Positions 44,594 through 53,117 are shown, counted from the stretch's first letter. The stretch is DNA of 64,000 nucleotides from Streptomyces sp. CB01635 (GCF_002803065.1 NZ_NNBL01000034.1:1-64000), one strand, 5' to 3'. Notes: a model not told the origin generated them from the letters alone. Program-made: numbers and translations.

Positions 44594-45736
44594 TCAGGCG
44601 GCTGCCGGGAGGGCCAGGTCACGTACGAGGATGCGGGCCTGGCACAGGATGCGTGCGGCCCGGGCGACGGTGACCCGGTCGGGCCCGGCTCCCGAGGACT
44701 CGACGGCCAGGACACCCGCCGGGGTGCCAATGCGCAGGACGCGGCCGCCGGGTGCGGTGGAGGCGTTGGCCACCACGGTGCCCTCGACGAGGTTGGCGGC
44801 GGCCACGGCGACCGCGGAGGTGAGGCCGATGGCCGGGTGGGGGGAGTTCATGGACAGCATTCGTACGGACACGTCGTACTCGTGCGCGGCCACATGCTCG
44901 CCCAGGGTCGTCGTGTAGGCGACGGGAGGGCCGATGAGGCCCGTCTTGGGAACGGCGTCGCCCGGCTCGGCTCGGGGCTGTACCAGCCCCATGCGGACGG
45001 CGGCGGCGTGGCGGGTCGCGCGCAGCCAGGACGCCTCGGCACGCATCTGGTCCAGCGTCTCGGCCCCGGTCCGGCCGGCTCGCACAGCGTCCACCAGGAC
45101 GACCGGCGCACCGGCGTCCAGCATGCTCACGATGAGCGGTGCCCCGGATTTCGGGATCCTGGCACCGCCCGCAAGTTCACCGACCGGTAGTTCCTGGGCA
45201 GGCAGGCCAGTGGGCAGCAAGTGGCCGGTCGTCGCCCCCGCCGGGTCGCGGAAGGCGAGTCCCACCGGTACGCCGCCGGCCAGCGTGCCCGGGACCGTGC
45301 GGTCACCGAACTCCTGGACCCGGCCGCCCGGCGTGTCCACCTCGGCCTCCAGCACGGCGCCTGTGTTGATGTGGCGCATGACCACCGGAGTGCGGTCGCC
45401 CTTGAGCGGCACCAAGCCCTCGGCTACGGCGTAAAGGGCGATGGCCGTTGCGCAGTTGCCGCAGTTGCTGCCCCACTCGACCGTGCCGGTGCCGATGCCG
45501 ACCTGGGCGAAGAGGTAGTCGATATCGACGCCCTCGCGGGAGCTGACACCCACCACGGCCGCCTTGGATGTGGTGGGGGTGGCGCCGCCGATTCCGTCGA
45601 GCTGAACGGGGTCTGCCGCGCCGTACGCGTCGACCAGAATGCGCTCGATCCGGTCGCGGTCGGTAGGCATGTGCACCTGGGGGAAGAGCCAGCATTTGCT
45701 GGTCCCACCTCGTACCAGGGTTGCGGGAACGTGCAT
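44594..45736 (-). CDS. PrpF-family isomerase (aconitate or 4-oxalomesaconate type)
   Basis: A 380-residue protein of the diaminopimelate-epimerase-like fold used by PrpF and 4-oxalomesaconate tautomerase. It begins MHVPATLVRGGTSKCWLF; the catalytic cysteine is in GSNCGNCATAIALY, with GIGGATPTTSKAAVV, RHINTGAVLEAEV and SPHPAIGLTSAVAVAAA as further conserved blocks. The start at ATG 45736 gives the family N terminus. Known members move the double bond of aconitate or oxalomesaconate. No AcnD-like aconitase is present, so propionate metabolism is less likely than direct use of an aconitate-like acid. Divergent from a LysR regulator. Confidence 0.85.
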   Translation of the reverse strand: MHVPATLVRGGTSKCWLFPQVHMPTDRDRIERILVDAYGAADPVQLDGIGGATPTTSKAAVVGVSSREGVDIDYLFAQVGIGTGTVEWGSNCGNCATAIALYAVAEGLVPLKGDRTPVVMRHINTGAVLEAEVDTPGGRVQEFGDRTVPGTLAGGVPVGLAFRDPAGATTGHLLPTGLPAQELPVGELAGGARIPKSGAPLIVSMLDAGAPVVLVDAVRAGRTGAETLDQMRAEASWLRATRHAAAVRMGLVQPRAEPGDAVPKTGLIGPPVAYTTTLGEHVAAHEYDVSVRMLSMNSPHPAIGLTSAVAVAAANLVEGTVVANASTAPGGRVLRIGTPAGVLAVESSGAGPDRVTVARAARILCQARILVRDLALPAAA

Positions 45737-45839
45737 GTCAGAGCGTCTTTCTCTCAGCACAACGGGTGCGGGGCCGCTGCGTCGCGCCGACTCTCGCAGA
45801 GACGTTGGCTTGAGCACAATGTCTCTTTCCTTGAGCAGG

Positions 45840-45856
45840 GTTTAGCTGAACTAAAC
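45840..45856. promoter_or_regulatory. LysR-type operator (T-N11-A palindrome)
   Basis: GTTTAGCTGAACTAAAC contains inverted halves GTTTAG and CTAAAC. It lies seven bases upstream of the LysR ATG and about 105 bases upstream of prpF, in the divergent promoter region. It fits the LysR T-N11-A pattern, so self-repression and control of the operon are likely. Confidence 0.6.
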
Positions 45857-45863
45857 TCATTGC

Positions 45864-46829
45864 ATGCTCAATGTTCGCCGACTGTTGCTGCTCGCCGAGG
45901 TCGCCGAGCGCGGCTCGCTGACCGCCGCCGCCGAGGCGCTGTCCATGACGACCTCAGCTGCCTCCCAACAGATGTCCCTGCTCGAGCGCGAGGCAGGACA
46001 ACCGCTGATCGAGCGGCTGCCCCGGGGCGCGCGCACCACCGCCGCGGGCGCCGCGCTGGCCGAGCGCGGCCGCGTCATCCGCCGTGAACTCCAGGCGGCG
46101 GAAGCTGACTTGGAGGCCTTCGGGCATCTGGACCGCGGGGTGGTGACCCTCGGCTCCTTCCCGACGGCCAGTGCCTCATTGCTGCCCCTGGCCCTGACCC
46201 GCTTCCGCCGGGCACACCCGCAGGTGCGCACGGTCGTACGCGCCGGGGTCCTCGCCCAGCTGCGGGAGATGCTGCACACGGGCGAGGTGGAGCTTTCGCT
46301 GATGTGGGACTACGACTGGAACCGTGTCGACGACGATCAGTTGATCCTCACGCCGCTCCTCGAGGACCCGACGGTGCTGGTCGTGCCCACCAGTTCCCCG
46401 CTGGTCAGCTCCGATCAGGTAAGACTGTCCGACCTGGCGGACCAGGAGTGGATCATCCGCGCGGAGAACCATCCCGTCGCGGACGTGTTGCGCCGCGCCT
46501 GTCGCCAGGCGGGCTTCGAACCGCGTATTGCCTACGCCTCGCATGATTACCAGGAGGCCCAGGCCATGGTCGCCGCCGGCCTCGGCCTGGCCCTCGCCCC
46601 CCGCCTAGCCTTGACCAACCGCCGCAGCGATGTACGCCTTCTCCCCCTGTCCCACGAGCAGTCGGCCAGCGAGCTTTCCCCGGTTCGCCGCATCCTCCTG
46701 GCCAGGCCCGCCCAGCGCGCCAGCACGCCCGCGGCCCAGGCGATGGCCCGTGTGCTGCACGCCGTCGCGCGGGGCTTCACGGACCCCGGCCTCGACCGCT
46801 CTCAACTGGGTGCGGTGCGAACACGGTGA
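45864..46829 (+). CDS. LysR-family transcriptional regulator
   Basis: A 321-residue regulator: N-terminal winged helix-turn-helix (LTAAAEALSMTTSAASQQMS, LLEREAGQPLIERLPRGART) and the two-lobe effector-binding domain (GVVTLGSFPTASASLLPLAL, then ELSLMWDYDWNRVDDDQLIL, AMVAAGLGLALAPRLALTN). Divergent to the PrpF/MatC operon with a palindrome in between, the classical arrangement for activation by a substrate of the neighbouring pathway. A strong terminator hairpin follows its stop. Confidence 0.9.
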   Translation: MLNVRRLLLLAEVAERGSLTAAAEALSMTTSAASQQMSLLEREAGQPLIERLPRGARTTAAGAALAERGRVIRRELQAAEADLEAFGHLDRGVVTLGSFPTASASLLPLALTRFRRAHPQVRTVVRAGVLAQLREMLHTGEVELSLMWDYDWNRVDDDQLILTPLLEDPTVLVVPTSSPLVSSDQVRLSDLADQEWIIRAENHPVADVLRRACRQAGFEPRIAYASHDYQEAQAMVAAGLGLALAPRLALTNRRSDVRLLPLSHEQSASELSPVRRILLARPAQRASTPAAQAMARVLHAVARGFTDPGLDRSQLGAVRTR

Positions 46830-46876
46830 TATGCCGCGAGTGCCCTGGCCGGGTTTCGAACTGTATGCAAAAGACC

Positions 46877-46914
46877 CTCGGGGGCATCTCGGCGTCCAAT
46901 GAGATGCCCCCGAG
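46877..46914. terminator. Strong hairpin terminator after the LysR gene
   Basis: CTCGGGGGCATCTC (46877-46890) pairs perfectly with GAGATGCCCCCGAG (46901-46914) around a 10-base loop. It lies between the LysR gene and a minus-strand exporter remnant and could serve both directions. Confidence 0.8.
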
Positions 46915-46918
46915 AGGG

Positions 46919-47310
46919 ATGGTGCGGCTCCTTGTCACGCCTTCCTCCGCGGGAGCGGCCGTCCCGGCGGCGTCCGGCTGCTGGGTGATGGCGCCGCCGG
47001 ACCGGCGACCCGGGAGGAACGAGGCCAGGGCGAGCGAGACCAGGGCCGCGCCACGCCCTGTGAGCATGATCACCTTGAAGGCGTTCTCCGAAGGCATTGC
47101 GGGCCGCCGAAGTCGGTGGTCATCTGGGCGATGATCACGCCTGGCCAGTGCGCTGGCGACGGAGGTGCCCACGGCCCGCTTAAGGGTGTCGACGCTGTTG
47201 GTCACCGCGGTCTCGGAGGTGCCGCAGGCCCATGATGAGCGGCGGCAGGGTGCCGTAGGCGAGGCCGACGGCGGCACCGATGAAAGTAGGAGGCCAGGAT
47301 GCGGGCGATG
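46919..47310 (-). pseudogene. C-terminal fragment of an EmrB/QacA-type MFS drug exporter
   Basis: Reading the minus strand from about 47310: FIGAAVGLAYGTLPPLIMGL in one frame, then CGTSETAVTNSVDTLKRAVGTSVASALA in a second, GVIIAQMTTDFGG in a third, and AMPSENAFKVIMLTGRGAAL followed by VSLALASFLPGRR. These are consecutive blocks of the last membrane helices of DHA2-type exporters, broken by at least three frameshifts. No upstream half is present. The final part runs into the LysR terminator hairpin, so its own stop appears lost. Confidence 0.7.
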
Positions 47311-47371
47311 ACGCAGCGCATGTGGCCTTACAAGGAGAAGGGGATAACGGTCCGACGAGGGGTGAGGCGGG

Positions 47372-47776
47372 TCAGCGGGAGAGGGCGAGGACGCCCAGGG
47401 CGCTGCCTTGCCCGTCGATGACCGGCAGTGCGCCGAGCCGGCGGGAGCGCAGCACGTGCTCGGATTCGGAGCCAGTGGCCTCGGGCGAGGTGAACGACCC
47501 GTGATCGCCGGTGATGTCGCGCAGGCGGACGCGGTCCGTGTAAGCGGAGCTGTCGCGAACGGCGGTGAGTTCGGTCTGGGTGACCAGGCCGGTGCGCTGG
47601 CCGTCCTGGTCGCAGACGGCCAGCCTACCCGTGTGGGCTGCGGCCATGACGGACAGCGCCACCTCGACACTCATGTCGTCACAGACCTGCGGTCCGGCCG
47701 CGTCCCTGGCCTCAACCGTCTTCCTTTGCACGGGGTTGGTGCTCGCCGGGCGGGGCTGCATCTGAACCAGCGTCAA
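47372..47776 (-). CDS. CBS-domain protein
   Basis: A 134-residue protein with a tandem CBS pair: VCDDMSVEVALSVMAAAHTG, RLAVCDQDGQRTGLVTQTEL, then SEHVLRSRRLGALPVIDGQG and ALGVLALSR. The start is TTG 47776 with AGGAGG seven bases upstream; the nearest ATG would lose part of the first strand. CBS pairs bind adenine nucleotides and act as energy sensors. It lies just before a DEAD-box helicase gene on the same strand, with 46 bases between, so the two may be co-transcribed in a cold- or energy-stress setting. Confidence 0.82.
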   Translation of the reverse strand: MTLVQMQPRPASTNPVQRKTVEARDAAGPQVCDDMSVEVALSVMAAAHTGRLAVCDQDGQRTGLVTQTELTAVRDSSAYTDRVRLRDITGDHGSFTSPEATGSESEHVLRSRRLGALPVIDGQGSALGVLALSR

Positions 47777-47822
47777 AAGGTGCCTCCTGCAGAGATGGGT
47801 CAGCTTCCTGATCACGAAGGTT

Positions 47823-49337
47823 CTAGGCCGCCGCGTCGAAGACGGACTGGCGTACGGGCGCGCGCCGGGTCGCCGACGAGGGGCGGCGTCGGCCTCGGGA
47901 GGAGGCGCTGCGCTTGGGGCGTTCGGCCACCGGTGCGGTGACGGTGACCGGGATGCCGGACGGGGCCTGGGCACCGGTGATCCGGCTCAAGGCCTCGTCG
48001 CCCGAGCGGATCTGGGTGGTCTGCGCCCGGATTCCGGCGTCCGACATGAGGCGGACCATGCCGCGGCGCTGGTGCGGTGTGACGAGGGTGACGACACTGC
48101 CTGACTCGCCGGCGCGGGCGGTACGGCCGCCGCGGTGGAGGTAGTCCTTATGGTCGGTCGGCGGGTCGACGTTGACGACAAGGTCGAGGTTGTCGACGTG
48201 GATGCCGCGCGCCGCGACGTTCGTCGCTACCAGGACGGTGACGTGCCCGGTCTTGAACTGCGCCAGCGTGCGGGTGCGCTGCGGCTGCGACTTGCCGCCG
48301 TGCAGCGCGGCGGCCCGCACCCCACTGTTGAGCAGGTCCTGCGTCAGCCGGTCGACGGCGTGCTTGGTGTCCAGGAACATGATCACCCGGCCTTCGCGGG
48401 CCGCGATCTCGGTCGTCGTGCGGTGCTTGTCGGCGCCGTGGACGTGCAGGACGTGGTGCTCCATCGTGGTGACCGCGCCTGCGGACGGGTCGACGGAGTG
48501 GACCACCGGATCGGTGAGGTAGCGGCGGACCAGGAGATCGACGTTGCGGTCGAGGGTGGCGGAGAACAGCATGCGCTGGCCCTCGGGGCGTACCTGGTCC
48601 AGGAGCGCGGTGACCTGGGGCATGAAGCCCATGTCGGCCATCTGGTCGGCCTCGTCGAGGACGGTGATCGCGACTTGGTTCAACCGGCAGTCGCCCCGGT
48701 CGATGAGGTCCTTGAGGCGGCCCGGCGTCGCGACGACGACTTCGGCACCACCGCGCAGTGCGCTGACCTGCCTGCCGATCGGCATTCCGCCGACGACGGT
48801 GGCCAGACGCAGCCTCACCGAGCGGGCGTAGGGGGTGAGAGCGTCGGTCACCTGCTGTGCCAGCTCACGTGTCGGCACGAGGATCAGGGCCAGCGGCTGG
48901 CCGGGCTCGGCGCGCTGGCCGGTGGTGCGGGCCAGCAGGGCCAGGCCGAAGGCGAGGGTCTTGCCTGAGCCGGTGCGCCCGCGACCGAGGACGTCGCGGC
49001 CCGCGAGGGTGTTGGGCAGGGTAGCGCCCTGGATCGGGAACGGGACGCGCATGCCTTGCGCGGTGAGCGAGGCGAGCAGCCGCTCGGGCATGTCGAGGTC
49101 GGCGAACGCCTCGACGGCGGGCAGCGCGGGAGTGATCGTCTTCGGCAGGGCGAACTCGCCCGAGGCCGCTGCGGGCCGCCGACCGTGGCCGCCCGTGCGG
49201 CTCGGCCCTCCGGAACGGCTCGGGGCGGGCGAGCCGAAGCGGCTGCCGCGTTGCGAACCGGCGCCGGAGCCGAAAGCGGGACCGTCGGTACGGCTGCGGG
49301 TGCGGGCGGAGCGGTTGTTCGTGCGTGTGGGGTTCAT
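47823..49337 (-). CDS. DEAD-box RNA helicase
   Basis: A 504-residue ATP-dependent RNA helicase. Motifs in order: Q motif near TAQGMRVPFPIQGATLP, Walker A GRGRTGSGKT, PTRELAQQV, TPGRLKDL, DEAD in TVLDEADQMADMGF, SAT in LFSATLDRNVDLL, then ARGIHVDNLDLVVNVDPP and HRGGRTARAG. N- and C-terminal tails are arginine- and serine-rich (RSARTRSRTD, RSASSRGRRRPSS), as in cold-shock helicases that bind RNA non-specifically. The cold-shock protein gene is 316 bases upstream on the same strand, so the two probably act together on structured RNA at low temperature. Confidence 0.92.
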   Translation of the reverse strand: MNPTRTNNRSARTRSRTDGPAFGSGAGSQRGSRFGSPAPSRSGGPSRTGGHGRRPAAASGEFALPKTITPALPAVEAFADLDMPERLLASLTAQGMRVPFPIQGATLPNTLAGRDVLGRGRTGSGKTLAFGLALLARTTGQRAEPGQPLALILVPTRELAQQVTDALTPYARSVRLRLATVVGGMPIGRQVSALRGGAEVVVATPGRLKDLIDRGDCRLNQVAITVLDEADQMADMGFMPQVTALLDQVRPEGQRMLFSATLDRNVDLLVRRYLTDPVVHSVDPSAGAVTTMEHHVLHVHGADKHRTTTEIAAREGRVIMFLDTKHAVDRLTQDLLNSGVRAAALHGGKSQPQRTRTLAQFKTGHVTVLVATNVAARGIHVDNLDLVVNVDPPTDHKDYLHRGGRTARAGESGSVVTLVTPHQRRGMVRLMSDAGIRAQTTQIRSGDEALSRITGAQAPSGIPVTVTAPVAERPKRSASSRGRRRPSSATRRAPVRQSVFDAAA

Positions 49338-49600
49338 TCAGAACCTTCCTTGATACGGCACGTATCAAGGAATTCTCGCAGCGGAAGAACAGCGCGGGGA
49401 ATTACAAGAACGGGCCGAACGAAATGCGAAAGCGATCTGACCTGCGGTGAATCCAGCGCAAGTGCAGGCGATGAAATGGGTGACGTCGTGCGGACGTGGA
49501 ATCCTGGACGTCTACGGGTGCATCTCGGAAGAGGCCCGTATTGCTGAAGAGGCATCCACGGGCGTCGTTGCCCCACAGGGGAAGACCCGAGGATGACCGC

Positions 49601-49638
49601 AGCTGGGGCCCGCACCCCGAGGGATGCGGGCCCCAGCT
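49601..49638 (-). terminator. Hairpin terminator after the cold-shock gene
   Basis: AGCTGGGGCCCGCA (49601-49614) pairs perfectly with TGCGGGCCCCAGCT (49625-49638) around a 10-base loop, 15 bases downstream of the cold-shock stop codon on the minus strand. Confidence 0.8.
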
Positions 49639-49653
49639 AAGTGCGCGTCAGCG

Positions 49654-49857
49654 TCAGACGGGAACGATGTTCTCGGCCGTCGGGCCCTTCTGGCCCGCCG
49701 CGATGTCGAAGGTGACCTTCTGACCTTCGAGCAACTCCCGGAAGCCATCGGCGGCGATGTTCGAGAAGTGGGCGAACACGTCAGCGCCGCCACCGTCCTG
49801 CTCGATGAAGCCGAAACCCTTGGCCGAGTTGAACCACTTCACAGTGCCAGACGCCAT
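49654..49857 (-). CDS. Cold-shock protein (CspA family)
   Basis: A 67-residue OB-fold protein. Both RNA-binding motifs are visible: KGFGFI (RNP1) and DVFAHFSNI (RNP2), with the usual start MASGTVKWFNSAKG. AAGGAG precedes the ATG at 49857. A long upstream region free of genes (to about 50130) may be a regulatory leader as in other csp genes. It melts RNA structure in the cold or during growth changes and probably works with the helicase downstream. Confidence 0.95.
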   Translation of the reverse strand: MASGTVKWFNSAKGFGFIEQDGGGADVFAHFSNIAADGFRELLEGQKVTFDIAAGQKGPTAENIVPV

Positions 49858-50439
49858 GTCATATCTCCTTGTGGGGCAGTACGCCGGGACCCGCAATCCA
49901 CGGATACCGGGTCGCCGCGATGATGCCCCGCCCGAATAATGACCGGAAATACAAAACGCTTCCCGCAGCTGAAAATACTGACGAAAGCGTTGAAGTTTTG
50001 GGAACCACGACTGCAACTGAGAGCGACAGTAGCATGCGGTAGCGGCCCGCGTACGGTAAATAATTCCACTCTGTTCGTTACAGCAAACACACTGTCCGCG
50101 CGGCACATTAAACTCTCGTCTCGCGGTCATAGATATTGGGCCACCCGAAATTCAGCGTGCCAAGAAGAGCGGTCGCCGTTTGCGGCTCGGCGTGCACATC
50201 TATTGCGGGGGCACCTCCTCCTGCCCGACGACGGCCCATCAGCCCGTATGCCGGGACCGCCGCAGATCAGGGCCGCGCAGCGCTGCTGCTGAGCGGCCCT
50301 GCCGCGGGCGTCCCAGATCCCACCACCCTCACCTGAAGGCCACCACACCGTTCGTGCGAACCAGTCGGACGGCAGAGCCTGCCCGGGGGCAGCTGTATGT
50401 TCCGGGCACAGGCGGGAAGGTCGGCGGGCATGCGCCACC
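49858..50439. other. Leader or promoter region upstream of the cold-shock gene
   Basis: No gene was recognised in these 580 bases between the cold-shock start and the MerR stop. The part nearest 49858 is relatively AT-rich and is the probable long 5' leader of the cold-shock mRNA. Confidence 0.4.
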
Positions 50440-50778
50440 TCAGTCCGCGGTCGTCGGGTTCTCGGATTCGGCGGCGTGGCGGTATTCGGCGTTGATGCGT
50501 TGGGCTTCTTCGAGCTGGTCCTCGAGGACGATGATGCGACAGGCGGCCTCGACGGGGGTGCCCTGGTCGACGAGTTCCCGGGCACGTGCGGCGATGCGCA
50601 GCTGGTAGCGGGAGTAGCGGCGGTGGCCGCCCTCGGAGCGCAGCGGGGTGATGAGGCGGGCTTCGCCGATGGCCCGCAGGAAACCCTGGGTGGTGCCGAG
50701 CATCTCGGCGGCCCGGCCCATCGTGTAGGCGGGGTAGTCCTCGTCCTCGAGACGGCCGTACGAGTCGTCTGCTGTCAT
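50440..50778 (-). CDS. MerR-family transcriptional regulator
   Basis: A 112-residue regulator with a winged helix at the N terminus (YTMGRAAEMLGTTQGFLRAI, GEARLITPLRSEGGHRRYSR) and a helical dimerisation segment (QLEEAQRINAEYRHAAESEN). No cysteine-rich effector domain follows, so it is a short type whose signal cannot be read from sequence. The start at ATG 50778 has AGAGAGG upstream. A 32-base perfect palindrome lies 28 bases upstream of its start. Confidence 0.85.
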   Translation of the reverse strand: MTADDSYGRLEDEDYPAYTMGRAAEMLGTTQGFLRAIGEARLITPLRSEGGHRRYSRYQLRIAARARELVDQGTPVEAACRIIVLEDQLEEAQRINAEYRHAAESENPTTAD

Positions 50779-50805
50779 TTGCACCTCTCTGTGGAACACG
50801 CTTGA

Positions 50806-50837
50806 GGGGCCCTGGTGCCATTTGGCACCAGGGCCCC
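50806..50837. terminator. Perfect 15-bp stem palindrome upstream of the MerR gene
   Basis: GGGGCCCTGGTGCCA and TGGCACCAGGGCCCC are separated by two bases. It could end an upstream transcript or be an unusually long operator for the MerR-type regulator 28 bases away. No gene ends close by on either strand, which makes a simple terminator less certain. Confidence 0.5.
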
Positions 50838-51622
50838 GAAGGAACATCTACACCATCTGCCGGCCCTGGAACTGCGCCGGCCTTCTGTGTCCGCCGCCCC
50901 GACCTGGGAGTTGTCGGGGGTGCGGGGATCGCGGTTGCTTGACCGGAGACCACCTCACTATCGATGTCCTGCGGTACCCGGGCTCAACACTCCGCCCGGG
51001 CGATCCTGATGGCGCTCGTTCCTCCGTTCTTCCCTCTGGGATCAATCACTTGCCTACTGCTGGTGATGCGAACTACTCGGTGACCTGAGTAAGCGCCACT
51101 CTTCGACAGCCAGCCCCGTCGCCCGTCGTGCGTCTGCTCTGGCTTAGAACCCCACTGCCGAACCTCCCGGTGCGCGCGTCCGCAGCCGACGCCTTCACCG
51201 AGGTGCTGCTCACTTAACTTCACTGCTGGTACTGCGAACTGCACTTACGCGTACTGCGGTACTGCTACAGGCGGCCCCTGATCACTGCGGGCCACCCGGT
51301 CCGGTCGTCAGTCCCGTCGCCGTCCTGCACCAACCCTGGCTTCGGAACTCCACCACCGCACCGTCCTGCGAACTGCGGTACTGCTGCCCGGCAGTTCGTC
51401 TCTGCCAGGCCCTGTTGATCTCGGCTACGAGAGAAACCATAACCACACCACCACCTAATGTCTACTCCAGCCAACATAGATTTCCGCGTGTTCGACGGTG
51501 AGGTAATCGACCTCGAACAGCAGTGGAGGGCGGGAGCAAGCCGGGTTAACGGGCCGCAGCCGGGGCACAAGCCCCGGACACACAGGACCGGGCATTGACG
51601 ATCCAGAGACCAGGGGGACCTG
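50838..51622. repeat. Gene-free leader with degenerate repeats of TGCGAACT / GGTACTGC
   Basis: No coding frame is convincing over 780 bases. Three blocks share the words ACTGCTGGT(A/G), TGCGAACT and TGCGGTACTGCT: about 51048-51085, 51205-51275 and 51358-51395. The blocks are spaced by about 155 bases, as if the region arose by partial duplication. It precedes the ATPase gene at 51623 in the same orientation and may act as an RNA leader. Confidence 0.4.
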
Positions 51623-52012
51623 ATGGACACGATGAGCGTCAACGTCGCAACCCTCCGCTCCTCGACGTCCGTCGCCGGCGCACGCGAGAGCACCCGGGAC
51701 TTCCTCGACGGGCTCATACCGGCGATCGCGGCCGAGGCCGCCGACACGGTGGTCCTGGTCGTCTCGGAGCTCGTCACCAACGCCCTGCGTCACGGCGGCG
51801 GGACCTGCACCCTGGACCTGACCGCGCACCCGGACAGCATCGAGGCGGCCGTGCACGACCGCAGCCCGAAAGCGCCGCGCATGCGCACCCCCGACCTGAA
51901 CGGCGGCACCGGAGGCTTCGGCTGGCCCATGGTCAACCACCTCGCCCGTGCCACCGCCGTGACCCGCCAGGCGGCCGGCGGTAAAACCGTAAGCGCCCTC
52001 CTCGCCCGATAG
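51623..52012 (+). CDS. GHKL ATP-binding anti-sigma-type protein
   Basis: A 129-residue HATPase-fold protein: N-box VVSELVTNALRHGGG, the G1 region IEAAVHDRSP, and the lid GGTGGFGWPMVNHLA. Small proteins of this kind in Streptomyces act like RsbW/SpoIIAB anti-sigma factors or partner phosphatases in stress signalling. The start ATG 51623 has AGGGGGA upstream. The gene stands alone, followed by the 25-bp tandem repeats; no partner anti-anti-sigma factor is visible. Confidence 0.82.
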   Translation: MDTMSVNVATLRSSTSVAGARESTRDFLDGLIPAIAAEAADTVVLVVSELVTNALRHGGGTCTLDLTAHPDSIEAAVHDRSPKAPRMRTPDLNGGTGGFGWPMVNHLARATAVTRQAAGGKTVSALLAR

Positions 52013-52120
52013 CGCCCGGGCGCCGACGCCGACCGGTTCTCCCACTTGCTGTGCCGCAACATCGAGCGGTCCGGTGCCTGTACCTGCAGACTTTCACGGA
52101 CGTACGCAGAGCAACCCGCA

Positions 52121-52252
52121 CCCGGTACGCCGGCCCGCTTCGCGGCCCGGTACGCCGGCCCGCTTCGCGGCCCGGTACGCCGGCCCGCTTCGCGGCCCGG
52201 TACGCCGGCCCGCTTCGCGGCCCGGTACGCCGGCCCGCTTCGCGGCCCGGTA
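52121..52252. repeat. Tandem repeat, 25-bp unit, five complete copies plus seven bases
   Basis: Copies start at 52121, 52146, 52171, 52196 and 52221, each beginning CCCGGTACGCCGG and ending GCTTCGCGG, then a partial copy CCCGGTA at 52246. All copies are identical, so the array is recent or kept uniform. A 25-bp unit shifts frame each time, so it is not a protein repeat. It lies between the anti-sigma-type gene and the next small gene. Confidence 0.92.
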
Positions 52253-52320
52253 AGGGGCAGTTGCTCACCCGTACGAGTGACCTTGAGGTCGTGGTATCCG
52301 GGTAGCCGCGGGAGGTGACC

Positions 52321-52500
52321 GTGTTACCTGGGCCAGGGGAATCCGCCGGGCCGTTGATCGAGCAGATCGTGTCGGCCGTCCGTGAGGGAGACGACAGTGG
52401 CTTGCCTGCCCTGCTCGGCCGTTTCGCAGGCGAGGCCGACGTGTGTGCAGCGTTCGCACTGCGGCAACGGCTGTTACGGGACCTGCTTGACGAACCGTAA
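52321..52500 (+). CDS. Small hypothetical protein
   Basis: Fifty-nine residues from GTG 52321, which has GGAGG six bases upstream; a GTG two codons earlier overlaps that site. The sequence is helical and acidic (GPLIEQIVSAVREGDDSG, FAGEADVCAAFALRQRLLRD) with no known domain. It reads directly after the tandem repeat array, so the array may be part of its leader. The stop is followed by another protein-like frame (FRDALDASADYVAAYRAGV, about 52590-52650) cut by the DUF475 fragment. Confidence 0.5.
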   Translation: MLPGPGESAGPLIEQIVSAVREGDDSGLPALLGRFAGEADVCAAFALRQRLLRDLLDEP

Positions 52501-52649
52501 CCGGGCTGTCGAAGCTCTCGGCGGAGCACTCGATGACCTCGGCTCCGCCGACCAGTGTCCCAATCCTGACTACGCCGTGCGAGCGGCGTTCCGGGACGCG
52601 CTCGACGCGTCCGCCGACTACGTGGCCGCCTACCGCGCAGGGGTCACAA

Positions 52650-52997
52650 AGCGTCATCGGCGCCTTCGCCATCACCAACGACATCGTGCTGATGGAGCTC
52701 GGCCTCGGCATCGGTGCCATGTACGTCCGTTCGCTCACGGTCTACCTGGTCCGCCAGGGCACCCTGGACGACTACGTGTACCTGGAGCACGGCGCGCACT
52801 ACGCGATCGGCGCCCTCGCCGTGATCCTCCTGGTCACGATCCAGTACGAGATCAACGAGGTCATCACGGGCCTGGTCGGCGTCATCCTGATCGCCTGGTC
52901 CTTCATATCCTCGGCACGGCGCAACAAGCGCCTCGCGGCCCGAGCCACGGCGACAGGGAGCGAGCCTCGGAAGGACTCTTCACCTGTCGCCTCATAG
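52650..52997 (+). pseudogene. C-terminal fragment of a DUF475-family integral membrane protein
   Basis: From about 52650 the frame gives SVIGAFAITNDIVLMELGLG, IGAMYVRSLTVYLVRQGTLD, DYVYLEHGAHYAIGALAVIL and VITGLVGVILIAWSF, the last third of DUF475 (TerC-like) proteins, with three membrane helices. The upstream two thirds are missing and replaced by an unrelated protein-like sequence ending GVTK. The stop codon at 52997 appears genuine. Confidence 0.65.
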
Positions 52998-53074
52998 GGA
53001 GACGCTTTCCCGCCTTCAGCGTGCTCTTGCGAGGAACCCCGGGGGGACCCCCGAGAGGAATCGCATCCGGTGAT

Positions 53075-53117
53075 GGCGATGCGGAGCATCGCCGTCGCAA
53101 CGGGCGCGGAGCGCCCG
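53075..53117. repeat. Pair of GC-rich hairpins with GGA triloops
   Basis: GGCGATGC-GGA-GCATCGCC (53075-53093) and CGGGCGC-GGA-GCGCCCG (53101-53117) are perfect stems with the same triloop, eight bases apart. They lie 120 bases upstream of the TnpB remnant. Confidence 0.6.

Noticed and set aside
52121..52252. CRISPR array
   Set aside because: The 25-bp units are directly adjacent with no spacers and no cas genes nearby.
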